This document shows positions 43,960-56,275 of a stretch of DNA of 64,000 nt, in pieces. The stretch is from Lunularia cruciata (lineage: Eukaryota > Streptophyta > Marchantiopsida > Lunulariales > Lunulariaceae). The notes under the pieces were generated by a model. The model saw only the letters and a list, made by a program, of their open reading frames with translations. It did no database searches and was not told the origin of the DNA. How positions within the stretch are numbered: the first letter of the stretch is position 1; every line of letters starts with the position of its first letter. The DNA is taken from the NCBI GenBank assembly GCA_948567375.1, contig OX419758.1, positions 64,571,965-64,635,964 on the forward strand, in the 5' to 3' direction. Position numbers and translations under genes: made by a program.

Positions 43960-44870
43960 CCCAAAAATGAAGGTAAGGGTCTAGCTATAGTAGGTCCTCT
44001 ACTTGCTCCATAAGATCTAGGCTGTCCACCCTATCCTCAAAAACCAACCTGGCATGGTGCACTCTACTACACTTTGGAAGAAGTAATAGTTGTAGATGAG
44101 GTCTCCTTACCAAATCCAGATGTCACGCTCTCTCCTCCACCATGTTGAGCCCAATACGCTCAGCCAAACCAAAGACTGTTAACAAAGTAGGCAAAGTAGT
44201 CTATAATAATGTAGCATCATGGACTCTACATTGCAACTCCATGTCGAGTATCCCATACCAAAAATTGGACTGCTCTGGCTTCAATAAATTCCTAAGTAAA
44301 ATTGATCAGCCTTCTATGCAAGTCTATGCCTTGCATAGGCTCTCTCTAACCTTCCATTGAAACTCTTACAATCTTCTTAGCTTGTCAATTGCACTCCTTT
44401 GAAGTTATACCTCAAACATTGAAACAATCCATCATGGGGTTGAACCTCGGTACTACACCACCTCTTGTAGTAGTACCTCCACTTGTAGTAGCACCATCTT
44501 TAACATCTACCAAATGCTACTAGAGCTAGAACTTGTGGATATTGCCAATCTACCCCTAGAAACCAAGCTTAAAGTGATGGAGACATTATTTGGAGACCAA
44601 TACTATCTCCAAAGCTCAATCTCTTTCAAGTAAGCTCTCCTCAACTCTTTGTAGTCATCCATTGGTGGACCCTCTAAGTGCTAAAATAACTCCTTCCATG
44701 CCATGAAGGGTGTAAAAAAAGTTGAGTTTTGCATCTACTATAAATCACACCAACTATCAAGCTCTTGGATGAAGTCATCTAGCTCAATGGTACTTATTGT
44801 ACCAAAGTAACACTTGGGGCCTTTGGAGGCCGCATAAATCTTGTCCATGTCCCACAATAATGGTGCAGAT
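43960..44870 (-). pseudogene. Gag relic of another Ty3/gypsy-like family
   Basis: From 44840 leftward the minus strand reads MDKIYAASKGPKCYFGTIST, IELDDFIQELDSWCDL, FTPFMAWKELF and GPPMDDYKELRRAYLKEIE with stops between. The DDFI.EL..WCDL and F.....AWKEL patterns are typical of plant retrotransposon gag. It differs from the other gags in the window. The left part is too decayed to read. Confidence 0.55.
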
Positions 44871-45558
44871 TGTAAAACTCATTTGTGCATGTGTTTGGTA
44901 TTGTGATATTTAGCTTGGTATTACAAGTACTTGAGAGATATTATTTATATAGAGATAAATGATGGTTCTACATTAGTCATGATTAGCTAAGGTTAGTCAT
45001 AGCTAAGATAGTGGGGACCTTAATTCAGAGAAAGTAGAAAAGATGAAAACCACTATTTTGGATTCTAGTGTGTTGACTTGGTATTATTCCTAGGTGTTTG
45101 GCTTTGAGGAAAGAGTTGAGAACTCTTGGGCCTGCAAGTCTTTTTGTTTTGGATTCTTCTATAGTCCAAGGATAGTCCATGTGAAGGAATCTTTGACTTA
45201 GTGGTTGGGTCATGATAAGATCACATGCGGAATGGAATATGCCCATGTGGATGGATATTTCTTTATAATTTTTGACTTTACTTGACTTTTAGCCTAGTAA
45301 CTTGAGTTATCATAATAAATAGTAACTTTAGTGCATAACTATTTCATAAGTATATAAACAAGGGTGAAGGAGGAGGTACTCTCATTCTTTCATTTGCAAC
45401 TATCTCTCTTTCATTCAGTTCTCTAGTGAGCAATGTCTTGAGTCTTGGAGTGTTAACCTTGGAGGAGTATGATGGAGTTGGGGTTCTTTGCCTTCTTAGT
45501 CCATGGTGCGCTACCATAATAGCCATCAAAGGTTCATCCTAAGTGAGGCCGGCTCACA
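44871..45558 (+). repeat. LTR-B copy
   Basis: Runs from TGTAAAACTC to GGCTCACA (688 bp), colinear with 10496-11185 including the TATA AAGTATATAAAC near 45350. No target duplication was found: GCAGAT on the left, GGACA on the right. Confidence 0.75.
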
Positions 45559-47190
45559 GGACACACCAAGTGCTATCTCAATTTGATCAACTCTTGTGTC
45601 AAACTCCAAATCAAAGTGAAACTCCTTCCTCACTAGAACTTGAGATACATGTTGATATCAAGCACCACTCTGAATAAACCCATTGCATAATGTAGTGCTA
45701 TCTCCTTTAGAATCTCCAAAAAACTCCATTGTGACAAAGTAACCAAAAATTGCAACCCATAATTGTAACCACCCAAGTACTCCACCAAGTGCCAACACCA
45801 CCAAGTGCCAATGTACCAACAAAACGTCACCCACTAATGTATCTCTAACTAAGACAACTACACTAGGAGAAAGTGCAACTTGTAACTTGCCACCACAACA
45901 CACATTCTTATGGTCTATAGGTCATCTCTTTTTATCTCACTAGAGAAAACATATATAGTCTAACTGGTAATCACTCCAGCCTCACTACCAAGAGCACACT
46001 AAAGCATCAACACTCTAAAGTCAAGGTACCTCACATAAACATGGTGCATAAACAAAGTAGAGAATAAACAGGTTCCAATCATAAGAAATCTACATGAAAA
46101 CTCTCCATCTCATAAATCAACACTAGAATTACTCTACCACCATTTGGCATTTGACATAATATGAGTTATCTACTTCCTAAGCTACTAGGATCACCAAGAA
46201 TGGGATCAATTTGTCTCTCCTAGCCAAAGCTACAAGTGTATAGATAATAGTGGAACAATTAATAGAACAACAAGTGAGAGTGGACCAACTTGCTAGGGTG
46301 CTAGTTTAGGAACCAAAGATCTAGGGGTCAAACCCTATTGCGCACAATCTAGTAGGGAAGGTAGATTTTGCCAAAAAATGATCAAATCTACTCTAAACTA
46401 GCTAGCCTTATGCCAACAAGTTGGCTTGCTAGCCCTTCTAGGCCTTCATTGCATCTCATAGCCACACCTCTATGCCTCAAAGCTAGCCAAATGAGGCATT
46501 TCTTCTTGCCACTTTGAACTTGGTCTTGCTTTCAACTCCTCAGCTCAAAATGACAACAACTACTACTTTAAAATTGCATTGCTTTGCTCAAAATTTAGAC
46601 AATGCTTCTGCACATTGTTTGCCTTACTGCCAAATCTTTATCAATCAAATGAGCTTTTTCACACAAAGGAAAATCTGAACTTCAATTGAGCTACCAAAAA
46701 TCAACTAGTCTTGGAGATACCACCAACACTCTCAATTCTAGCATCCAATTTCCCCTTGACCTCACTTCTCTAATGTAATCAGTTTGTTTACATAACTTGA
46801 ATCACACTTAATCAAATTAGTACTTGATGTATCACTCCATAATTGTCCAAAAATTGGATACAAATTATAGTCAAGCCACATCCACTCTAGTTATGAGAAT
46901 CCAAGTGATGCTTGCTGGCCTCTGTCCACCATGGCTAGGAACTTGAAGGCTCAACATCAAAGAAATGAGCTCCCTAGAGTTACTTTCTGAAAGTATACCC
47001 CTTAGTATCCAACCCTAATGGTCCCACTGATAGCACATCCAATATTGTGAATGGTGCTAAGTGATAATGGGCTCCACCTTATAGTTAGTACCCAAACACA
47101 AAATCTGACCGTCAACAAGTAGTCTATGAATGACTACCAAAATACTCATGATTACCATTACTACAACTTTAGAGTCTGAGCATGCTAGGT
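45559..47190. other. Unassigned decayed repeat
   Basis: No domain recognised on either strand. A short repetitive patch CACCAAGTGCCAA occurs twice near 45780-45812. It probably contains decayed gag-side sequence of the neighbouring minus-strand pol. Confidence 0.3.
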
Positions 47191-48210
47191 GTGATGTAAC
47201 CAATGGCATGAGATCATGAGCTTTTTATCTAGGAAGGAATCATCCACTAGTTCAACTCCATTATGATCATAAGCTCTGGACAACAAATCAGCATTTGCAT
47301 GTTTCTTCCCTAACATATCCTAAATGGTGTAGTCATACTCAAACAAGAATATCATCTACCTTGCTAGCCTCCCTTCAACATAAGACTTGGTAAAGATTTA
47401 TTTCAAAGCCTTGTGATCTGTGACAAGGGTGGCTTTTCTCCAATCAAGTAGTGTCTAGACTTCTTGAGGCCAAAGATTACTGCAAACCCTTCTCTCTTCA
47501 TGATTGAGTAATTCTTTTTGGTTGAAACCATCTATCTACTAGCATAAGCTATTGGATGATCATGCACATCTTGGTCTAATTGATATAGAGTGCATCCTAT
47601 AGTACATTGGAAGCATTAGTGTAGAGGATGAAAGGCTTACCCCAATCAGGTTTAGTAAGAATTGGAGCTACAACAAGGGATTGCTTGAGCTCTTCAAAAG
47701 CTTTGAGAGCTTCCTTGTCATCCAAAATCACCATGTATTCTACATCCTTCTTCATGTAGATGTTCAATGCATAAGCATATTGGAAATGAAATATGAATCT
47801 CCTATAGTACCCAACCATCTCCAAGAATTGACATAACTTTGTCAAGTTTGAAGGAAATGGAAGGTTTGAGATTTTCCTCATCTTCTTAGGATCAATTGCT
47901 ATTCCATCCTTGAAGATGATGTACCCCAAAATTAGACCTTCTTCACAACCAAAAATGCACTTCTCTAGGTTGAGTGATGCATTTGCTTCATGTAAATGTT
48001 GCAAGACTTTGATCGAGTGCTCAAAGTGCTCCTCCTTTCTTCCATAGACACAAAACTCATCAATCAAGTCTCTCATAAATTTTTCAATGAAAGGTTCAAA
48101 CACCTTGGTCATGAAACATTATAATGTGGCCGAGAATTGCAAAGCCCAAAAGACATGATATTGAAATCACAAGTTTCCCAAGGTGTGGTAAATATGGTGA
48201 GTTGTTGATA
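47191..48210 (-). pseudogene. Pol relic (RT C-terminus, RNase H, integrase start)
   Basis: The minus strand encodes EKFMRDLIDEFCVYGRKEEH (RT catalytic zone; the second Asp of the pair is changed to Glu, DE for DD), LTKLCQFLEMVGYYRRFIF and KPDWGKPFILYTNASN (RNase H start). Worn RNase H and integrase linker sequence continues towards 47200. It is truncated at 48210 by LTR-A. Same family as 57284-60600. Confidence 0.82.
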
Positions 48211-48919
48211 TGTGACAACTTGACAAGTATCACTTTTGTTAGAATCAATAAGTAAAGTTTGTTCCCACAGAGATACAAGTAAAAAATGGTCAAATGCAAA
48301 GTTAAAGTAACAATGTAGTTCTTCTTGAGTTCTTCTTTAGTCTCTCAAGTAGAAACCACACCTAGAAGAGAGTAACAAGCATTGATCACAGTCTTGTCAC
48401 AATCACAATTCTATCTTTCCAAACAATCTTGATTGTGATGATTCAGATTTTTCCAAACAAGGCTACTTCATTACAAAACTACTTTGCCTCAGAATTGTGT
48501 TCCACCTCTCCTCTAAAGGCGCAACTTCCTTGATCAAAATTGCTTTGCATTAACCCCATACTGCACTCACTAATGCAAAATACTACCAACATTACGTTTC
48601 TTCTCAGATCTATCATAGCATTGCTTTGATTGCTAATCACTCAAGATCAAACACACTAAATGAAATCATAGTTTTGGAATCCAACATTTAACAAGCTTAC
48701 TAACTTGCACTTTAAAATTCTCCAAACACTTACAAACACACACATAGAATTGATCCGTTGAATTAAGCTAAAACGACGAGTACAAAGTTATAGCACTTTG
48801 CTTTATTCAAGTTCAGAAAAATGAATATTGAACAACACAACACTATGAATTCTTTCTTTAAATAGGCAAAGCACTTGATAATTACTAACTAATATATTGT
48901 TCTTTAACAATCTCTACAT
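48211..48919 (-). repeat. LTR-A copy 3
   Basis: Reverse complement of 7904-8651. It starts TGTGACAACTTGACAAG at 48211 against pol and contains the TATA-like stretch (CTTTAAATAGGC on the plus strand near 48860). On the minus strand it lies right after the N-element ORF, so it is that element's 3' LTR. Confidence 0.7.
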
Positions 48920-51084
48920 CCAAAATGACAACCCACTCTTCATATTTGTTGATTCAACTCTCAAATTGGTTATGAATCCAATCTGATGTCTACCTCTTCA
49001 TATTCTAAACCCAATGTAACTTCCTTTGCCTCTTGTACTTTAGCTCTATCAACTTATACATCTTCTTCCATTTCTCTGATCTCTTCAGTTTGCACTACAG
49101 TTGAACTCATGGGTATTCTATCTACTTTCTTATCTTCTAACCCACTTACTTCTAATTGCACAGATAACTCCTCCAAAGATAATTGCACTCCTACTTCTCT
49201 TCATCTTGGGTTCCTAACTTCATGCTACTATGGATCTGCTCTAACTCAGATTTAACTAAATCTAATCTGAGACATAGTCTCCTACTTCAGTAATTTTCCT
49301 ATCTACTTAATCTCTGAGGCAAATCAAAAGATTGTTCAGATCTATATCCTTTGCCTTTCTCCTTCTTGTCTCATGCACCAACAGCTTCAACTTGTACATA
49401 CATACTTCTTCCACCTTTACTTCAGCTTCCGCTTTCAACATTGCGCTGAGCTTCTCTACTGCTCCTCCTACTTGCTCCAATGTATGATCTTGAGCTCTCT
49501 CCACCTGCAACTCTTCACAATACATCTTTAATGCATCTTCAAACTTGGCTTTCAATGCTTTCTCCTCCATGTATTGGGCAAGTTGGGCTTTTATGTCAAT
49601 AATTGTCCTCGTGTACACTCTTCTTCTCTATTCCTCCCCGCTGACTCTTGCTAGCAGACTTCATCATTCTACATTACCATCAACTTCAAAGTCTCCAACT
49701 CTTGCTCCATCACAATAGTGATTGCCCTGAAATGTATAACCTCAGTGCACACTTCATCAAACTCTCCCTTTAACTTCTCCCAAGATCTTCTGCTTACTCA
49801 CCTCTTCAGCTTGGCTCTCAAGCTTACCTCCTTGCTTCTCAAAAGACTTTTGCAAGTTCTGAATTCTCTTTTGTCAAAGAACTTCATCAACCCAAAGCAC
49901 TTCAGCTTGCTTCTCTACTTTGATTAACTTCTCCTTCAATTGCATGATCTCTTCACTCAAATACTTCACCACCTAGAATTCATCCTTTACTCCCAAATGG
50001 TCCTTCTTCTTCTTCAACATCATCAGCAAGGGATAGGCAATCTTGGATAAGTACGCTAGTTCCTCAAAATCTTCTTCTTCTTCCTTGTCTTTGCCTTCAC
50101 TCATTGCTTGGATTGGTGCTTCTTCAACCGGCACCTTACTCCAAAGTCTTGATCTTTGTACCTTTAGAGTAACCTCCTCCAAACTAGCATCTTCATCTTT
50201 TGCTTTACTTGGTCCTACTATGGCCAATTGCACACTCTTCTTTGTTTTGGTTCCTTGGGGAAATGCCCACCTCAGCTCTTTGTCTCTCTACTCCTCTATT
50301 TCCACCACAAGCAACTCTAGATATGGAATGTCTCTTCCTTCCATGTGATCGATTGCCACATGGAAATCTTGATCTTCCTCCTCAGCCATTTCCTCCATTG
50401 GCTGCTGCACCTTGGGTTTTCCATCACTCCTACTGCTCGACTCCTCACTTTATAGTGTGAGTTCCACTTCTTCTTCTTCCATTGAGTCCTTTGACTTGTT
50501 CTCAGCTTCTCCTTCTGATTCTTCATCCAACAACTAGTCTCTCAAGACAACCTCGTGCCTTGGCTCCAACCTTCTTGTTTTTCCTGGCTGTACTAGGAAC
50601 ACCATCTCCTCTGGTTGACTTCTCAATTTTGCTTCTTCATCTTCAAGATATTCACCTCCACTCTCTTGTGTTGTTAGTCTTGGCAAAGTGATCATTGTTA
50701 CTTTGAATTTGGTGGATGTATTGCTGCTCTTCTACATCCGCTTCTTTTCTTAGGTTTAGGTAGAAGTGGATCTTGAAGAGAGTTGGTTTGGAATTGAAGA
50801 GATCTATTGGGCAATTAATCTCTCCAATTCCAAAGCATATGCCTCGTTTGCTAGTGAAAGCACTTTGCCTAATTCACCGGTTCTCTTGCAAACATCTAGT
50901 GAAAGAACACAGCCTAATGCTTCATCATGTAAGTGGTTTGCTCCGGCTTGCAGATTTCCATTATTTCCGCAACAATACTTGGCCTTACTGGGTCTCAATA
51001 GGTATCCACTTTATACCTATTCTTTGTATGTACCGCACTAAATGAATTTCAAATTTCTATAGTCTCTTCTGTAGACTCTCCCTT
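48920..51084 (-). pseudogene. N-element ORF: acidic linker and coiled-coil part
   Basis: Reading leftward from about 50800 the minus strand has acidic segments (EEEEVELTL, EEMAEEEDQDFHVAIDHMEG), then TLKVQRSRLWSKVPVEEAPI and a Lys/Glu-rich tail with heptad spacing (IMQLKEKLIKVEKQAEVL, LQKSFEKQGGKLESQAEEVS). It closes with the EAKEVTLGLEYEEVDIRLD motif next to LTR-A. Frameshifts and stops are frequent. No retroelement enzymatic motif is present. The most similar stretch in the window is 23525-24780 on the plus strand. Role unknown; a structural Gag-like or accessory protein are both possible. Confidence 0.55.
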
Positions 51085-51229
51085 CTCGAGGAATTCTCTA
51101 GTGAGCAATGTCTTGAGTCTTGGAGTGTTAGCCTTGGAGGAGTATGATAGATTTGGGGTTCCTTGCCTTCTTAGTCCATGGTACACTACCATAATAGCCA
51201 TCAGAAATAGGCCGGCTCACATGCCTCTT
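51085..51229 (+). repeat. LTR-B 3' fragment
   Basis: Matches the last 145 bases of LTR-B (CTCTAGTGAGCAATGTCTTG to GCCGGCTCACA), in the opposite orientation to the neighbouring gag and LTR-B at 53560. Confidence 0.72.
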
Positions 51230-53537
51230 CTATATGGATAGCTTCCAAAACTCCTAGGTCCTCTTCCCACATTGATCTAGAGTTATGCAATTTTTTTTGT
51301 GATGGTTTATAGTGGATCTTTTGGTGGAGGTGTAGGAACCATAAAATTACTATTTGTGGTGCAACCCTTGCCATCAAAGTATCAAAAGTTCCACTATACT
51401 TGTAACCTTGAGGAGGATGCACAACCTCCTTCACCACCAAATCATTCTCATCCCCTTCCAAACTTTCCTCCATACATATTGTAATCTTGATAGCTTCAAC
51501 CTTGGAAGAAGGTTTCTCATATTCCATCTTGCTTCTAATCTATAGTCTCAACTCTCCCAAAAAATTCTTGGTAAGCATGACTCCTATGCCAATCATAGTA
51601 GTCTCCACATCATCCCAACCCTTCCTCAACATTATGAAAAATCTGGACTCTAACTTCTCCATTCTTTCTACATAAATTATCACTTTCTCTCCATCTCCTT
51701 GTTTGAGGAAGGTTATCTCACTCATCAATCTCTCATAACTCTCATTTGGAAGAAATTTCTCAATGAGTGATGAAGTCAAACTTTCCCAAGACTCTTCTTG
51801 CCCATCTTTCCTCTCTCTCCTTTGATATTTTGACTCATACCATGTAACTATGCATCTTCAAAGAAATCCAGAAATAATAAGGCCCATCCATTCTTCCTCC
51901 TCTCATTTTTCCCATGCAAGCTCTCTTGAAGTCACTCACAAAGGCCTCCACACTGTCTCCATCCTTGCCAAAGAAAATATGAAATTTACTCATTTTAGCC
52001 CCTCATTATCTTTCTCTTTTCTCTCAATCTTTTTTTCTTTCTTTTCTCTCACTCTATAACTAATATAATATATATATATATATGACTAACATCATTTGAG
52101 AGTAATCCACCCTAGGAAACAAAAAAGCTTCAAGATGCTCCAAGATTTCTATAGCAACATCATATCCAAGAATGCATATTAATCAAACCCTCGTGGATAG
52201 TTTATTCATAAGTTGAAAGATTATCTCCATCACTAATCTTGAGAACTAGTTGATGAAAATGGTAGTTTTTATGTAGTTGTACTAAGACTCTCTCTGACAT
52301 CTTTCACCAAAGTCTCCAAAAGTACTATTACTCTTCTACACTCATGTCCTTTTGGAAGGCTTTCCACTTCATAAACCTCACACAACTCCATGGTCTTAGA
52401 TCTCCTCCCTCTCAATCTTGGTGAAGAAGGTCCAACATAAAATCCCAAGTCAAGTAAGCCACTCCTTTCCCTCAATCTCTTGGTCTCAAAATTCAATGGA
52501 CATGAGCTTGCTTTATTTCCCTTCTCTCTATATAGAAAGCACTTAGAATCACTCTTTACTCCAAGTAATGTATGTTCGTGAATCCTTGCAACACTCTCTT
52601 CAAATTCTATTCTAAACTTTCATTCCCTCAAATCAACCTTGACATCACCTCAAAGCCTTGGGGAACCTTGCATAGTCTCAACTTCTCCTCTTGGTAACCC
52701 TTCATGTTGCAAAGATAAATCTAAACACTCAAACATACTCTTGGTTGCTCTCACATTCTTCATGCATTGAGATCTCAACTCTCCAAAATTGACCCTTCCT
52801 CACAATGTCACCAAATTCTCTCAACTAGTATATCACAATCCTTTGAAAACTTTCACTTGATCAAGACTCTAGGGAATTTTCCCCTACAAAACTTCAAATC
52901 TTTTCATTGAGCCATTTGGGCTAGGCAGCTTTATATTCAGCACACATATTTCAAATTTGGTCTCAAAACCATCTCCTTACTTTAAAAACTCATAACTTCC
53001 TATTCAAGATTGATCTCTCTCTAATTCTTGGCCAAAAGCTAGAAAACTATGCATTGATTTCTCTTGGGAGGGTTGAGAAAAATCCAATGAAAAATGAAGA
53101 AGTGGAAAACTCCCTACAAAACTCTAAAGAGCATGCAGTTTGAAAAAATAATTTACCCTATCACCTTCTAAAACTTCTAGCTCAATGTGTATAAAATCCC
53201 TTACAATAATTTCAAGTGTTCCACCTAACACAATCCAACCTATCCTTTGTGAAAATTTTGAGTCCAGATCTTAAACTTGGAGTATTGCCTGAAATCATCG
53301 TAATCCCCAAACTCTGCAATCCACCTCACATAATCTCTCCAAATCCTCTCATGTGTATAATATGTACAATGTCATCTCAAACACATCATAAAAAATTACA
53401 AAATATAAAATGGGTCCAAGTTCTCTAACATCACTTCAACACTCTCCTCCTCTAATGTTCTTTCCAAATGAGCTCTCATACACTCCTTTTGTCCAATATA
53501 GGATTTTACGCATAACATTATCTTGCCTTCTAGAGAG
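51230..53537 (-). pseudogene. Gag and leader ORF relic of an LTR-B element
   Basis: Next to the 5' LTR-B on the minus strand, a leader part near 52500 includes a worn zinc-knuckle-like KCFLYREKGNKASSCPL and LRERSGLLDLGFYVGPSSP. Further on, the capsid-like stretch reads WYESKYQRRE, EKFLPNESYERLMSEITFL and EKLESRFFIMLRKGWDDVET, with C-terminal pieces near 51220-51530. It is colinear with 61001-64000. Stops and frameshifts are numerous. An (AT)n run lies at about 52066-52084. Confidence 0.7.
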
Positions 53538-53559
53538 GTCCCAACAATGGAACCAAAAA
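53538..53559 (-). other. Candidate primer-binding site of the LTR-B element
   Basis: Directly after the LTR-B end the minus strand reads TTTTGGTTCCATTGTTGGGA. A TGG-led stretch is what a tRNA CCA end would pair with. It is not the initiator-Met site used by family 1 and LTR-D, and I cannot name the tRNA with confidence. Confidence 0.45.
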
Positions 53560-54217
53560 TGTGAGCCAACATGTCTCTCACTTAAGATAAACCTCTGATG
53601 GCTATTATAGTAGTGCACCATGAACTAAAAAAGCAAGGAACCCCTACTCCATCATACTCCTCCAAGGCAAAAACTCTAAGACTCAAACTATTGCTCACTA
53701 GAGAACTCAACGAGAGAGATAGTTGCAAATGAAAGGATGATAAATAATTCCTCACCCTTATTTTATATACTTGTGGAATAGCTATATACCAAAGTTACTA
53801 ACTACCAAAATAACTCAATTTACTAGGCTAAAAGTCAAAAGTTTAAATGAATATCCATACTCATGGGAATATTCTCTTAAGCATGTAGTCTTATCTTGAC
53901 CTAATCATCAAGTTAAGAATTCCTTCATATGGGCACTATCCAAGGTTTGTGGATCCAAGAGTTCTCAACTCTTTCCTCAAGGAAAAACACCTAAGAATAA
54001 TACCAAGTCAACACACTAGAATCCAAAATAGTGATGCTTTTCTTTTCCACTTCCTCTATAGTAAGGTCCACTCTATTTTAGCTATGACTAACTTTAGCTA
54101 ATCATGACTAATGTAGAACTATCCTTTAACTCTATATAAGTTATATCTCCCAAGTACTTATAATACCGAACTAAATAATATCACAATAGTACAAACATAG
54201 TACAAATGGGTGTTACA
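53560..54217 (-). repeat. LTR-B copy (5' LTR of the gag at 51230-53537)
   Basis: On the plus strand it runs from TGTGAGCC to GGGTGTTACA, the reverse complement of LTR-B (658 bp). The TATA (GTATATAAAA on the minus strand) is near 53762. Confidence 0.8.
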
Positions 54218-55790
54218 GGCTTTGTTTCAGCACCTTCAACTCTAGCAGTATTGTAAGAGTGGATTGAACCTCCACTCTCGCATACTCTCTTGCTTCCACA
54301 TTGTCAGAAGACACTTCTATCTTGGAGAAGGAGTTCTCTTGCTCTAGGAGTGCTCATTCCATAGTTGGCAAAGGTACCCACTCTTGTGCTATGAGCATAA
54401 TGCCTTTTACTAGGTCCACCTTGTGAGTCTTGGTCAGCCCTTCCATCATGATCAATTCCCAATTGTGATTCATCATTAGCCTAGGAAGCCTCCTCCACCA
54501 AAGAGTCCACTACTTGAGGATTTGGTTGGTGTCTCTTCCCAATCCTGAATAAAGTCATGAACACCTTTTGTTTTCTAGTTCCTTCCCTCATAGCCTTGTC
54601 AATGGGTACCCACTTACCTGTCATGCAGTAGTTGGCAAAAAGTCACTTGCCCATTGTTAACGTACATTGTCCATGAGGATCTAAACAACTTCATGACCAA
54701 GGTGACTATGTTATGCTGAGTAGGGTCATGGTATCCTTGCACCTTCCAGCCATTCCTTGTCTTCTTGTGTTTGAACAAGGATTTAAATTTCTTGGTCATT
54801 TCTTTTGATAGTTAGATAAAAAATGATGAGGTGCATTGCCCTTGATTTTCAATCAAAGTGAAGCACTATCTGCTAGTGCTCCTCAGCCCATGCAACAATT
54901 TTCCCTCTCAATTTGGAGAAGTCTAGGTTCTTCTTCTCCTGAATCTCCACTACCATTGGGAGGTTTATGAAATAATAAATCCATAGTAGACAGCATAAAA
55001 GTGTTGAATTTAAGTACTTGGCATAGTAGTAGTGCATCCACTTCTCTACTCTGGGCAATGGTAACATGATACAAGTCTTCTTCTTTGGGGAAGGCATTAT
55101 GATAGGAAAGCATACCTCAAATTTGATTCTCACTTTGTGCTATGAATCTTGATCACCCTCTCTCACAATCTCTTAAATTGCTCAAAGGTTCTCAGCTCTT
55201 CTTACTTCTAAACTGTTCCCACTTGTACAACGTCAAATGCTCCAAGAATGGGTAGAGTTTCAAGAGAATTCAATGTAACTTTACCTCCTTGGAAGGTGCT
55301 ACACTTTTACATTTTAGCCAATCTGTTCAAGATTTTGGTGGAAATTTCTAGTAAAGCATCATATTCCGTGCTTGTGTGAAGTGGCATGAGGACTGATGGA
55401 GATGGAAACTGCAATTTTATCCCATGTGTCAAATCCTTTTCAAATTGGAAGGTGAGGCATTACCAATTGATGGCAGTCTCTGACAAGTCATCCCGCACTC
55501 ATGTTTGCGGTACCTTTGTTCATGGTACCATTGTTTGTGGTACCTTTGTTCGTGGAACCCCATGTTTGTGGCACCTTTGTTTTTGGTACCCTTGTTCATG
55601 GTACCTTTGTTTGTGGTACCCTTGAACTTGGACATCCATTCCCTTCTCAGGGTTACTATTTAGGAACTTTGTGGTGATTGAGGTATAAGCCATACTTTAT
55701 ACCTTCAAGCATCATCCTACTCAACATGATGCACTTATTTGGAGGAAAAAAAAACGGAAAATACACCTAAGGGAACATCAAGTGGGCCGT
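54218..55790 (-). pseudogene. N-element ORF: N-terminal part
   Basis: Minus-strand open pieces include VDALLLCQVLKFNTFMLSTM, LLFHKPPNGSGDSGEEEP and IKGNAPHHFLSNYQ in one frame and SLFKHKKTRNGWKVQGYHD in another. Further right, a pentapeptide-repeat segment is coded by a minisatellite (55509-55625). It is separated from 48920-51084 by an LTR-B/gag block and is read in the same direction, so I take both as parts of one interrupted ORF. No known domain recognised. Confidence 0.4.
55509..55625 (-). repeat. 15-bp minisatellite coding a pentapeptide repeat
   Basis: Eight units of the type GGTACCTTTGTT(T/C)(A/G)T. All are 15 bp except one of 16 bp at 55554-55569. On the minus strand they read KGTTNKGTMNKGTKNKGATN, that is (N)KG(T/A)(T/M/K). 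After the 16-bp unit the frame shifts to HEQRY-type repeats. Confidence 0.8.
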
Positions 55791-56275
55791 GACAACTTCC
55801 TCAACAAGTTCTGAAGAGAGAGAGAGAGATATGCCCATAGTATGCAATGCACAAGATACAAGATATGGGTGAGGCAGGAAACTCTCCAGCCCACACCATT
55901 GTTGCAACCACCAAAAAAATCATTCCAAAGAGAAATGCAAAAGAGCAAGAGGTCTATCATACCATACAAAATCTAGAATTGCCACACTACTTTTTGGACA
56001 TACCTCTAGAACACACAACAAAGACCATTCCTCTACATTTACAAGTCATGGAAAAATTCAAAGATATAGATATATCCCATGTATAAAAAGCTCTTAGATA
56101 CATTTGGTTGAGTATCAACAGGGGTACCAACAAGCATCCAACATATTAGGAACTCTTCTACAAATTTAGAGATATCTTTGCCTACCATTATGCATAATTA
56201 ATGGGCATGAATCCAAAACATGTGAACATCACATATTGATGTATGCAAATGAAATTCTTGTTTATCTAAACCATA
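55791..56275. other. Unassigned stretch inside the N element
   Basis: Lies between the N-element ORF and LTR-E. Nothing recognised apart from a GA run near 55815-55828. Confidence 0.3.

Noticed and set aside
50043..50460. Ser/Leu-rich plus-strand ORFs opposite the N-element coiled coil
   Set aside because: They mirror the acidic minus-strand sequence (TCTTCT runs) and are low complexity. The minus reading continues to the LTR-adjacent conserved end.
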